From Orbilia blumenaviensis (Eukaryota; Ascomycota; Orbiliomycetes; Orbiliales; Orbiliaceae), in NCBI GenBank assembly GCA_036872755.1, contig JAVHNS010000013.1, forward strand, positions 62,001 through 126,000: a stretch of DNA of 64,000 nt, given 5' to 3'. How positions within the stretch are numbered: position 1 is the first letter of the stretch; every line of letters starts with the position of its first letter. Below are positions 23,245-34,701 of the stretch, in pieces. The position numbers and the translations under genes are program-made. The notes beneath the pieces are model-generated. The model saw only the letters and a program-made list of their open reading frames with translations. It did no database searches and was not told where the DNA came from.

Positions 23245-24545
23245 GTCTTTTTTCACTGTTAGTTTTCTTACTTGGAGAGTTTCCCATTAACAGTCAAGTG
23301 TACTTAGTACCCGAGTTCGTAGAACTTTACAAGTCAGACAGATATACCGACGATTGCTGGTTCACTGGACAGCTGTTTTTGTCCGATTGGCAGCCACCAA
23401 ATGTTGCTTCCTAGGATTGACATTTAAGTTCGTCAGCAATAGTTTCACTTTTGCGACGGTCATTTACATTAGTTTTGTCGAATAGTTATAAATACTGGAA
23501 TTTGATACAAGATTCTTCAGATACATCTTAGCTATCAACTCAAATGCTACAGATTGGATATTGGCATATATAAACTAGCAACTCTAAATTTTTGTGGACG
23601 GAACAGCTTCCTACACAATCCACAGAGCTATAAGGGATACCGGATCCTGGGGTCGCATCAAGGAATAAATTAAACTTTACTAGTGCGAATCTTTATATCA
23701 TATGATATATTCTAGCTAAAATTCGATTATCGGATCTAAAAAACAATATGGTAAGACCATGTAGCTCAGAAGGAATTTAAGGTGATCTGAGTAAACACGG
23801 CAGGTCATTATTCTATCGATGAGTAGGAAGAAGCCTTGCTGGCTTAAAATGGATTTGGGGTGTCTTTACTAAAAATTGTTAGCAAGCAACTCAGAACGTC
23901 CGGTCACGTGACCGGAACGCAAGTGCGCAGTCGCATGGATTTCTAGATCCAATTAAAATATATAGTCATGCAGTCGTAGCCACTCACTTTGTATAAGACT
24001 CCGGAGATGGGGGGAAGGGAAAAACGCCTTAAGACAAGGCGTAAAGATGCGTGATACTCCTTCCGCGGCCGCGAGTTTTGGAATGGTCCCGGTTCAGGAC
24101 GAAAAGTCTATGCTGACTGGGCGCCGGATAATGAATATTCTGCAAGGGAGTTAAGCTAGCTTAGGCTTGGGTATGATCATTCGACCTAGAAACCAGGATG
24201 CCGTCATTGGGAGCCATAAAGCGCACTGACAATGCATTATAGCCGGCTGATTGGCCAAAAAGTTATAAATATGCCGGGTGCCAGCTGCAGCTGCTAACTC
24301 AATCAAGTCAACAGATATCTATCTCAAAAAAATTCACAGTATAATCATAACAGCGCCAATTTTGCATACTCTCTCCTCTCGAATTTCTTGCAATCTTCCA
24401 AAAGCAGACGAAATCAAGAAAAGAACAGTAGTGTCGGCAGCTATCTATCTATTGGCACCTCTATTATTCCTCGAAAGATAAATAGCGGCTCGCTCAGAAT
24501 AAGTCAATAGCCTAACAAACTGAGCTTGACAGTCTAGAGGTAGTG
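23245..24545. other. intergenic
   Basis: Contains the second CACGTG palindrome, a short AT-rich section around 23690-23760, and TTATAAATATG near 24262 that could be the TATA region of the following small gene. The frame at 24278-24481 starts without an ATG-supported context and probably lies in the leader. Nothing else is supported. Confidence 0.5.
23900..23915. promoter_or_regulatory. second 16-bp CACGTG palindrome
   Basis: An exact copy of CCGGTCACGTGACCGG, 656 bases after the transcription-factor stop and about 630 bases before the next small gene. Together with the upstream copy it brackets the regulator gene. It could serve either gene. See the paired finding. Confidence 0.5.
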
Positions 24546-25078
24546 ATGGAAGCAAATACGGACTTTTCCACGGTATTTGGCATCCCAGGGTCTCAGGTTC
24601 TACATGAGGATAAGAACGCTGGTCAATCCGGCGATTCTCTTAGCCTGGACCTAGATACCCATATTGTAAATCTCTCAGTGTCCGGGATAACAGGAGCTAA
24701 GGGGTTGGATTCTTTAACATATCCCGGAACTCTTCCAGTGTTTGCACCTGTAAGTACGCTGTCTGTAGTATCCATGCCGTAACTAGAATTAAATACGTAT
24801 AGAGGCGTTGAGAAGATATTTCTAATAAATACTAACCATAACACACTCAGTCAAATATGACCCAGGACATAAATCTCAATATGACCCTAGGCCTTTGCGC
24901 GCGGCCTGTATTCGATCACCCACCCTCGTTGGTATTCACGGGCGCACAGCCGAAAAAGCTCAAACGAAGAAAAAATAAGCGGTTGTCTGAACAACGACTT
25001 GAATCTCTTTTCTTAGACGTAAACGAAGCGCCGTGGAGCTCATGTCGACTCATCAGCGATTTGGGGCCCAAGTATTAG
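24546..25078 (+). CDS. small hypothetical protein with basic nuclear-type stretch
   Basis: Two exons, 24546-24749 and 24851-25078, separated by an intron with a textbook GTAAGT donor, CTAAC branch and CTCAG acceptor; about 143 residues. I do not recognise the family. The N-terminal half is neutral to acidic; the second exon has a strongly basic run (KKLKRRKNKR), followed by an amphipathic segment, which could be a nuclear localisation signal or a short basic region. There is no signal peptide or membrane segment. It lies downstream of the zinc-cluster regulator on the same strand. The clean splice signals are the main reason to believe it is a gene. Confidence 0.5.
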
Positions 25079-26024
25079 AAAGGGGTGGAGAATGGCATCG
25101 TAGACCGGTTGTTGAAAGAAGAAATTTGGGCATGAGAAAGGCCAGGAAGTGCGGAGACGCAAACCTATATATATTTCAATATATAGTTCTTTCGGTTTAG
25201 AGATACACCAACATCTTCTCCATGGATTATAAGCCATGAATGTATTTTTATATAAGCATTAATAGCTTGTCCTGTAAACAAGCTTGCAACCTTCAATTGG
25301 CCGTTTGCTTGCTCAGTTCGCAGGCAGTGGAATTTATCGAGTTCTAATTTTTGGTCCTTACAACTTATACTTTACACTTGACTTCGCATAAGTGACGTTG
25401 TCACTTTGCTTATGCATATATGATAACTCTAGTGTTCCGGATTAGAGCTATCTGGACTCCAATATTATGTACTACTGTCGCGAGATATATGAACATTCTC
25501 GGTTTCAAACTCAAAACAAAAGCTTGGGCAGGTTGAACGGTTAAACCTTTACCTACTAGTTGCTTTATTTAAATCTTCCTTCATTTGTTTTTAGTGGCGA
25601 GAATGGGGAGGAGATTCAGTTATGAGGTCCTAGCTTACCCTCCTAAAGCCGAAGTCGCTACATGATTGTTGTAATTTGGATTCGCACAGAATACCCACTC
25701 TATACACCAGGACCCGCCGACGTTTGTTCGCCAATCAAATAAGCTAATACCCAATATTCCCAGATAGGTTAACTGTCGGCCAACTTACGTCATGCAGGAA
25801 TCGCAATGAAAATTATTATTGCGCGTTACCTAGCATGCAGTAGCCCGCTAACAAGCTCTAAGCTGTCATCACTGCTTACTCTGCCAGTTCTAACACAAAA
25901 GGAGGTTCAGGTTCAAAATTTACTTGTTTGGCATTGAAATTATACGATCTTGTTCTAGCGGAGTTTCAGCACAGTTAATGGGCAGGGCGATTGAAAAGAG
26001 AAACGTAGTGGCAAAGGCACATCG
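25079..26024. other. intergenic
   Basis: AT-rich spacer between two convergent genes. Both the small plus-strand gene and the minus-strand dioxygenase end here. I see no repeat, RNA or coding feature. Confidence 0.5.
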
Positions 26025-27593
26025 CTATTTGGATGACCCCTCGGACCCACAGCCCCCGTTATCCGATGTGACTTCTTGAAGGACCATTGGATTTGGGTCC
26101 GTGGGATCTACAATGAACCAGCCTGGGGTATCAGGAAGGTCCATATAGATGCAATCCCAAAGTACTTTTAAGGAATTTGGAAGCTGCCACGCTCTTTCCG
26201 GATTGTGGACCCACAATCGCAGCATATGTCTCTTGGTGATCTCATTGTCTTGGAACTCCCGGCGGCCGTGAAGAACGGCGAGGTTGTTGATAAAGAGTAA
26301 GTCGCCAGATTGTAGGTCGATCTCGATTGAGTTCTTATCCGCCGTCATCTCAACTATTTCGAGGGCCTCCCTCTGGGTTCGAGTCAGTGGAGGTAGTCCC
26401 AGTCCCTCGAGTCTATGCGTACGAAACTCCTCCAGTAATGCAGAACGGGAGAAACAGAAGAATGGTCTTTTTTCATCGGTTTGATAAAGTAATGGGCGCC
26501 GGATATACAAAGGATTTTGTCGGGCGCTAGTACATCCATTAAGTTAGTCTAGACACAGTCGCCTCCCTTGGGGTTTTTTAGCGTAGCACAACATGACTTA
26601 CGTTTGGTGAACCCAGTTACTAGCTGCTAAGACTGGTATGATATCTGGTCTCGTTTCCACGATGTCTTGATAGGTCTTAGAGGCGGAGGCTAGGCGAACC
26701 TGTCCACCTGATGCTGGAGGGCTGAGACAGTATATACTAACGATATCGCATACGTAGTCGTTGTGGAATGTCTAGTTAACTCGGTGAGGCAGTGTTAGTC
26801 CCAAAATATACTAGGTATTAAGAAATTCAAGTCCTCTCCTTTCAGCAAGTACTTACCTGGGACTGGTTCGAGTAGTAGCCTGCCCGTGTTTTAATTCCCT
26901 TGAGCGTCGTAAGGTGGGCTATTATTTCATTGGACAGAAAAGGTCAAAACTTTATTCATCTACTCAAAGATTCTGCTATCAAGCTAGGGTGGGAAGTTGC
27001 CATAACCTACTAATCATGCTACCAGTTGGACTTTGTCGTCCAAACTTTCCGCCGACATATGCCGAAACGCCAGATGCGATAATGATGTTTTCTTCTTCGG
27101 TAAATTCTTCAGGGTTAAATCCTCGCAGGAGAACAAATCCTTCTCCATCGTAAACTCGCTCGCTGACTTTCTGAAGCACTTTCCCTAGAGTTGGAAGATG
27201 GAAGTTATCTTTGTTTATATCCAGTAGGTCGTAATTGCGCTCTATTGAAAGACCAACAGGTTAATATATCAGTTGCCTGATCCGAAAACTCGTAGAATGC
27301 CCAGATAAATGCGTAGAAGAGAATGGTATTTGAGAACCTTGAAAAGTAGTGAGAGCTTCTATGAGTTCCTTTTTATGCCCCTTCGTAAGTTGGATAGCAA
27401 ATTGGTCTTCTCGAACAATTGTACCCCCGCTCCAAGCAGACCGGCTGTCCACTTGGGTTGGCCATTCCGCCAAATGTGTTGCGAAGAGGTTGCTTGGCAT
27501 AAACGGCCCTGCGGCAAATTCACCCAAACCATATTTCTGACGAACGCCCCTCGGGAAAAAATGTTCTTCGAGGTTAACTGGATCCGTCTCCAT
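26025..27593 (-). CDS. TauD/TfdA-family Fe(II)/2-oxoglutarate dioxygenase
   Basis: Five minus-strand exons: 27338-27593, 27011-27241, 26857-26918, 26602-26771 and 26025-26526, all in phase, about 406 residues. It belongs to the taurine-catabolism dioxygenase-like fold, which uses Fe(II), 2-oxoglutarate and O2. The iron-binding HxD pair is in QTFHNDYVCDI, the distal histidine in NNLAVLHGRREF, and the 2-oxoglutarate-binding arginine in RHMLRLWV. The GEGFVLLRGFNPEEF segment is the usual N-terminal strand region. No targeting signal is seen, so it is probably cytosolic. The substrate cannot be told from sequence; many fungal members are annotated only by fold. The intron at 26919-27010 was placed by phase and by family-like sequence (SMITHLTTLKG). 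Confidence 0.82.
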
Positions 27594-28850
27594 GATAGAA
27601 AGTTGCTGTCTAGGCTTCTATCACAAATTCTTTTCTATAGACAGGTAAGAGGAAATACCGATATACTGGTTTCGTTGCGATATACCGATACTGCAGCCCA
27701 CACAACTCCATGGGCGGGGTGACACAGCTACACCTATATATGCCTAATTGAGAACTGCAGAGCCTCAACCCCGCCTTGAAAAATGTTTGTATCACTTCCA
27801 AGCATGAATACCAATGCCCTCTCGATCTCAGCTCCGGGCACACAACCCATACAGCCCATCCTACACGCATCTTTGACGTAGAAGCCCCCCCACCCGTATG
27901 TCAAGATATGAGGGGATGCCCAATGCCCAGCGAATCAAATTGTTTCTTCTGCCGCTTCGCAGCAGACCGCATAGTTATCTGCACGTTTGCCCATCTATCT
28001 ATCTATCTTGAGGGAGCACAGCATAGTCGACGAAGGCTACGATAATTGAAAGGGGCATGGCTAAAGTCAGCTCATCATGGCCACCTCGACAGCTTGATGC
28101 AATTAAACGAAGTGTATGGACTTTGGCGGGGTCATGCGTCGTCTCATGCATTTCCCTTGGCTATGTCGACATGTATACTAGCTGCCCAGGACACGGCGAG
28201 CTCCACAATCAAGACAAGCTCTAGGTTGTTTTGCCGGTGGGTCATTGCGATTTGCTGGCATGCAGAAGTGTGGATACCTTGATGCGATTGCTGACAGGGA
28301 TCGCACCGCTGATAGATCACAAGCACTTTTATATAGTATTGTGTAACGATGACTGATTTATTTCCTATCCACCCAGGTATATATCTATCTCCCTATAATA
28401 CCATATGCATCTGAACTCTATTTATTATAGGGGTTTGTATTATGATCTGTAGATCAGATCCTGATGATCTGACAACTGCGGGGCGCCTGCATTATGCGGC
28501 ACGGCATGAAAGCAACTGTTCAATTATCTTTTACACAGAAATGTATATTTTCTCCTTACCTTTGTGTATCTATGTTAAAACCGAATTCGGACGTGACATA
28601 TCTATTACAACGGGTCTAGGTTTGGATACCGCTAGAAAGTCATGGTCTTGATATAAATATTAAGCCAGTCTTGTAAAAGAGTTAGAAATCGATAATAAAC
28701 TAGAATTCGGCAAATAGGGATACTGTATTAGTTGAAGAAGGACGCGGTATACAAACATTTAGGCTTCCCCGAGCTTTTTTTCTAGCCTCAAAAGCACTAG
28801 ATTTAATTGACTTTATCGACTCCAGGCTCTAGTGCAACCTATCGACTAAA
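27594..28850. other. intergenic
   Basis: Holds a short CTAT repeat near 27993-28005 and several small frames on both strands without recognisable content. The first few hundred bases should include the dioxygenase promoter. No gene is supported. Confidence 0.5.
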
Positions 28851-29635
28851 CTAGGCCTTATCCTTAAGACCAAATTGGGTAGCCCATTTCGCCGCCATGC
28901 ATATACCACTAGAGTCATCCCTCGGGTCTGTGATGCAGCGGAAGTAGCTCTGGTCAGGACACTTCTTGCCCTTAGAATTACCGCAGACCATCGGATGCCC
29001 GATGCAAACCCCCATTCCATCATTACTCTCCCCTTCCCCGACGCAAACTTCATATAGATTATCGCGACATTTCTTGCCGCTCTTACCACCGCAGCGGAAA
29101 GGTGGGCTGAGAACTTTCACGGTGCCGCCGAGTTGCGCTACTAAAGCAGCGGGGAGACACCGGCCCTGGCCGCAATCTTCTACGTCCGGTGGACAGTTTT
29201 CGTTCGGGTCCTCTACGCAGTGATCTCCTTTAACACATGAATCACCGAGGAAGTTGGCGCAAGCCCCTGGTTTTGGGACGCAGATTCCACCGAGGCCGTC
29301 ACTTAGTTCTCTTTCGCCGAGACAAGATTCGCCCGTGGCGCATTTTTTGCCTCCTGTGCCGCCGCAACGTTTAGCGGTTCCGGAAGCCGGTGTACTGGTC
29401 GGCTTGATAGTTGTCGATACAACTTTAGATGTAGTTTTTGTGGTAACGCTCGATTTCTAAGATCCGATGGGTCAAATTTTAGTCTTCCTGCAGTAATTAT
29501 GTGGCTGGAGGTTTCGAGGGTAGAGTTTGGTCACCGGGTACATACGGCTGACACTGTTGTTGTAGATTTGTCCTGACATTGAGGAGCGGCGGCGACAAGT
29601 GCAACGCAGGCGGTCAAAAGGAGCGTAAGTTTCAT
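28851..29635 (-). CDS. secreted cysteine-repeat protein (effector candidate)
   Basis: Two exons, 29546-29635 and 28851-29456, joined in phase across a GTATGT...CTTAG intron; about 231 residues. The first 17 residues (MKLTLLLTACVALVAAA) are a clear signal peptide. A Thr/Ser-rich linker leads into four repeats of about 35-40 residues. Three follow the pattern CGG-x2-G-x2-C, then a loop with Cys, then G-(I/V)-C (RCGGTGGKKC, FRCGGKSGKKC, VCGNSKGKKC); the second repeat is more divergent (DSCVKGDHC). I do not recognise a named Pfam family. The pattern suggests disulfide-linked extracellular modules. The intron falls between the signal-peptide exon and the repeat exon. Size, secretion and Cys content fit a candidate effector or cell-surface protein; function is unknown. 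Confidence 0.75.
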
Positions 29636-31180
29636 GCTTTTAATTATATACGCGATCGTTTGAACTCTATTTGTTCCAAAATTCAAAAGAGTTAGTGGCG
29701 GCAGCAGCCGGGCGATGTAAAGATTCAAGGTTATAATTAAGTGGGAAGAACGACTTGTAATGGCCGGGTACCTAAGCCTTATAATCCTCTGAAGCTCTGC
29801 CTCCACAGATGGTTCAAAACTATAGCGGTCTATACGTTCACAAAACACAATCGGTCGGCTGGGTCTAACACCTCATTGTTACATTTCGATTATAAAATAG
29901 ATCTATAGATGATACCCTCTTCACCTTACCCGAAATGGATAGTTTTCTTAACTCCGGCCTTCCAGAACAGAGGGTCTGTAGCCTCAACCTATCCCAATAT
30001 ACTGAATAACACACAAGCAAAAGTGTTGCCGTACAAAAGTAATATTATATCATTAATGCATTGAAGTTGCTGTATCCGAGGTCTCTGAAAGTCCTCGCGT
30101 CAAAAACCCGTAATTTCAGTGCCAGCAACTCGTTACCCTCACAGCGCCTTGACATAGCGAATAAAATCTGGTTAGTTAGCTCCAGCCTCGGGTACTTCCT
30201 CTATGTATTTTAACGGAGGGTGTGGGCATCCGGATACTTCGACAGTTGACCTGTTCAAGCTGATTAATCGCTGAATCCTAGTTGGTTTTAAGGTTGTCCC
30301 AGCCAGGTTTCTCACGAAAGGTTGGGGCAGGTGCAGCCCGGTTAACTAGAGCCAGCGGTCGCTTAAATCAGGTTGGGTCGCACAGCTGCCACAGCACCAA
30401 TGCAAAAGCGTTGTAAGCTCGCGAGATGGGGGAGATACATCATGGGTGCAGGCGAGGTAAGTATACGTTACTTTGGTGTCACGACGTACTACCGTATCAC
30501 CGTATACATACAAATCGGTCTTAGAATGGTAATTTATTGTTTAAAAGACCCTCGTAGTAACCAGTGCGCCTCGAGTAGGTGCACTCGGCTTATCTTCGCT
30601 CGGGAAATAATTACCTACAGCACACAATGCAATCTCCAATACACTTCAACGCATTCGCAAAAAGAACCACCCGGCTAACTGGCTCTAGCGATCGCGAGTC
30701 GGGCGGCTCACTTGCACTAATAGGGCAAGGCAACCTTGCCTTTGATGCCAACTATCGCTTGGATCTGGATCCAGGGGCACAAAAATCTGGGAGTCACACG
30801 ATCGTCGCAGTAGAGCTCCAGTCTTTCAGATATCTGGGCCTTGAGGTCTGCTTTGTGAGCCTTGTATTTTACTATCGCTAAGCCGAAGGAAACGACTGGT
30901 GTAAGAAGATAGTAAGAGCGACTTGTTCTTCATCCGACAGATAGAGCCGAGCACACGACCCCAGCGCCGATCGAAAGCATAAGCTTCTAACTTCTACATC
31001 AAGTATACAGACTTAGAAGCATGGAAATATTTCTCTCCTAGAATGAAAATACAAGTATGAAGTGATGCATTCATGCAGAAAATTGCCAATCTCGGTGTAG
31101 GTAGCCATATACTAAAGTAAAAGGGGAACGGGCAGATAGTCGCTTCCTGAACTAGCTTAATGAGGACAGCTTGTCGTAAT
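29636..31180. other. intergenic
   Basis: Contains the presumed promoter of the cysteine-repeat gene and otherwise small random frames (30373-30881). No repeat or RNA feature is seen. Confidence 0.5.
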
Positions 31181-32125
31181 CTAATCTTTGGGAGCCGGGG
31201 CAGCCTCAGGATTACTAGCTAGCAAAGCTTCAACTTCTGCACCCCTGCTGTATCGTTCTTCCAAGGATATTTCTTCAGTAGGAGATGTAGACCAGCCTAA
31301 GCCCAGCTCTGGATACTGGAGTGGGATATCACCATCGCGAGGTAAAACGTCCAGGTAAATTGGCCATGGCGTGCCCATCCAAGCATTTCTAGACTCATGG
31401 TCTTCACGCTGGCTTGCAGTCAAAGGGTGAACGAGGACGCTAAGCACCGGCGATAGAAATAGTATTAAGGTATCAGCCATGTTCAAGTCGATGATTTGTA
31501 CAGAATACGAACAAACAGAAAGCTTGTGTATAGGTATAAAAGTGCTTTCCATCACCAAAAAAATGATGGAAATATGCCACTCTACACCACACTCTGCACC
31601 GAAGGTTCGGGTACGAGACAGTATTGATATATACCACCAATACTTACCTAAGATTTCCGCGATTTGAGGCCAAGTAGAAAAAAACATCAGAAAATGAAGA
31701 GTCTGGGACCCAAACTATGGAAGTACCCATTTTTAGTTAATTGGCTCCATTTAAGCTGGTGTAGACTTGCAACGGATTAGGGTTCTCTACTTTCATATGA
31801 TCCGGCTGGATGTGGTCCTATGGGATATTTGTTGACCCTTTGTAAAGGAACCGCAACAAATGCCCCTGAAACGCAGTCAAGTCAATTCAAGATTCAGCGT
31901 GTGCTAATGTTTGCCAACAGCAGTATATATAGTGTGCGGTCAGGGTTGTCTGGACTTACCATCACGGCGTAATCTCAAGACGGCATCCCGAAGAGTAAGC
32001 GCCGCGGCAGTCTCAGTCTCCGATTGAAGCAAGAAGTAGATATGGAAATGCCACTCCCGTGTTCGACCCTCGACCACCGTCTTCAAGTCGTCTTTCGGAT
32101 TCGCGACTGCAGGACGGGTAACCAT
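31181..32125 (-). CDS. DOPA 4,5-dioxygenase family protein
   Basis: Four short minus-strand exons: 31960-32125, 31791-31865, 31648-31714 and 31181-31439, about 188 residues. Every junction has GTAAGT or GTAGAG donors and AG acceptors, and the phases fit. Joined, they give the family signatures: REWHFHIYF (metal-site histidines), GPHPAGSYEIWVP, FFYLASNRGNLSVLVHPLT and DHESRNAWMGTPWP. These match the small DOPA 4,5-dioxygenase-like family found widely in fungi. True DOPA cleavage is proven for plant and mushroom pigment enzymes; most ascomycete members are uncharacterised, so the substrate here is open. The protein has no signal peptide. The C-terminal tail is Ala/Glu-rich. Confidence 0.85.
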
Positions 32126-33414
32126 GGCTACGGAAGAAGGTTATACAAGACCCTTGAGAATGTGTATTCCTCTATTCTGTATATTCGGTGAAATCTAAGA
32201 AACTAGAAGAAGGTTTGGATACCGCCGATTGACTAAACGCACGCGCATGTCAATTATATGACCTTTCTCGTGCATGCTCGATTACACAATTGGTGTCTAG
32301 CCACAAACGACTTTGCCAAGGAGGCCAACTCCTTCCGGATTGGGATTTGGTTGAGGCGTTGTCTTTTTCATTGAGGCTGGTGTACAAGACCCAAATTCCG
32401 CCACACCATTCAATACCAACTAGCCAACGTGCCTGCGACGCATGTAGCGTGCATGAAGACAATAGTTAATGGATAGAAAATGGTTTAAATTTAATACATG
32501 CCAACATATAGATGTTGCATGTGTGTGTTCGCACTTGCTATAGTCAACGATAAGCCACCTGAAAATCGGGCTGCATGTATAGTCAAAACACTTCTGGCCT
32601 CGAGGCTTCAGCCGACTCGACTGGTGTCTGGGACCGAAACCGTACATAATGAAAGCATGTATAATCTTCCATATTCTCCGTCGAAGTATGTCTTGGATAT
32701 TGGAATGCCTGCCGGCTGTAGAACATCTTTAAACGAGCTATAATCGAGTTCGGATAGCATTATATAGGAGCCTTGGAGTATCGAAAACAAAGCGAAGTTG
32801 CCATGGGGAACAACAATTATAGTCGAACGTTTGTCTTGCGCCTGGAGACTTCGCATGCGGATAAACCAATCAGCAGATAATATAGTCCACTCTCTAAGTC
32901 TATATTCAGAGCTATAGGGATCTATCGCTTTCACGTCCATGATTACCTTTGCCCACTAACCATTACTGTTTACCGATTTCCCTAGTATATGTATACGCCT
33001 CGAAACTAGATACCACATGAGCACAGTATAATGTAGTCTTAGTCTCATGGTATAACGTATGTAATGGATATTAAAATAATAAATATTCTTAACACGATGA
33101 AAATGACGAATGTGGTGTCCTTCAATTCATTGGGATTTAGCGACGACTCTTCACGTTTGGATCTCTCTTCTTGCCACCTGCTAGCGCCCCACCGTTAGGT
33201 GTTCCCGTTATTACTAAAATAGTCAATTACTTAATGAAATGATATTTATAATTTAGCTTTCCGAAATTCAAAAACAAATAACTGAGGGTATCGTTAGATA
33301 TATATATCTAGGTATATATATTTACAAAAAATAAGTTTGAAGTTGGTTGGTGGTCAGCAAACAAAATCAAAAAGAAAAGCGACGCCAGTCAATCCTAGAG
33401 AAACGAGAGAGGTT
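32126..33414. other. intergenic with one doubtful ORF
   Basis: A 110-codon ATG-initiated minus-strand frame lies at 32608-32940; it has no recognisable domain and is not called separately. The TA-rich tract near 33290-33330 is low complexity. Nothing else stands out. Confidence 0.45.
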
Positions 33415-34701
33415 CTATAAGACGGCAAGACCCTGGCTAAACTGGTCAGGCCCGTTGCGAATGGAGAAGGTCCCAAGCTCTTTCATCTTTCCTTGACCGC
33501 AAGCCAAGCTTACAACTGCAATATCAACTTTTCCATTCGATGGAGAAAGAGTGTACAAGAAATCACCGCCAACAATATCGTCAATATTCCCAACATTACC
33601 GTTTGTGAAATCGAGAGCGGAGACGACCTTTCCAGTGCATGCATTGATTTCTTCGATACGGTTCATCTTGATATCGGTGACGTACACTGATTCGGTCTTA
33701 GGCGAGTATGCGGTCCAGCAAGTTGCGGCTTGTCCGGCAATAGTAGTCTTGACTTCTGCGTCGACCACGTGGGTCTTGGGGTTAAGTTTGAGTTTCATGG
33801 TACCAAATCCAGCGTCAGTAGCGATGATCTCCGTATTTGATATCATCGAGCTACCGAAGAGGGCGACGGAGCCAGTTGGGTTCGATTTGACTGGAGTCGT
33901 GCTGATCTTGCCGTTTTGCACAGGGTAAACAGCAACAAATCCGGCGACACCGGTTGGTGGGTTGCCCTTTACTATGACGATCAAGCTCTTGGAGTCAGGC
34001 GTGAAGAAAATATCGGAGACGGTGCCTGTGGGGCCGACAGGAGGAGTCGATTGGCCGATGTTGAGCTTTCGAGCGCTCTTGTCCAGGGGCCTTAGACCTG
34101 TTCGTGCGCTGACGCTGTAGCAAGCAACCCCATCGGATGCGCCGGAATTAAGGACACACGCCATCTTCAGTTTCCTGGAGTACGCAACGGCGACTGGGAA
34201 GTCCCCCATTGTAGAAGCTGGCTCGCCAACCATGGTCAGACAGGTGGGATGTCGCGGATTAATGTTGAACATAGTGAGGGTGTTTGACCCAGCATTGACC
34301 GCGAATAACATCTACAACGACGGACAAAGTTTGCAAAAGTTAGCTAAGTGAATCGAAGTTGTGTATATGTATTTTTGTGTAATTCAACTTACGTTGTCTT
34401 TGACTATAACTGAGTCTTGGGAGAACAAAGGATCGGGGCCTGCGGTGACGTTCATGGCTTCCATACCGGCACTGCCGTTGCCTCCTGTAGCGTGAGTGCT
34501 ATATTTGTTCGTATCTACAGCGCCATTGGACATGATCGGTACTGCTACAATAGAGTTCCCGGATCGCATATTGGTTTGGAAGTAGAGTGCCCTAGCCGGT
34601 CTTCCTGGAGGGCACTGGCCTGCCCGGGAGCCGTTTGGGGCGGCTAAGGCATAGGGCGTTAAAGAGAAGGCCGCAACAACGATCGAAATGAAAGAACGCA
34701 T
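33415..34701 (-). CDS. secreted beta-propeller (carboxymuconate cyclase-like)
   Basis: Two exons, 34393-34701 and 33415-34311, about 401 residues, with a GTAAGT donor and TTGTAG acceptor in phase 0. A signal peptide of about 20 residues (MRSFISIVVAAFSLTPYALA) precedes the mature protein. The body repeats the strand pattern of a seven-bladed propeller related to fungal 3-carboxymuconate cyclase-like and lactonase-like proteins (for example MLFAVNAGSNTLTMFNINPR and SDIFFTPDSKSLIVIVKGNP). Fungal secreted members of this group are abundant extracellular glycoproteins; whether they are enzymes is uncertain. N-glycosylation sequons (NGS, NVT) are present in the first exon. It likely acts outside the cell or at the wall. 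Confidence 0.75.

Noticed and set aside
31181..31480. 99-residue small secreted protein with apparent signal peptide
   Set aside because: The hydrophobic start is translated intron; the rest is the last exon of the DOPA 4,5-dioxygenase family gene, confirmed by motif order and phase.
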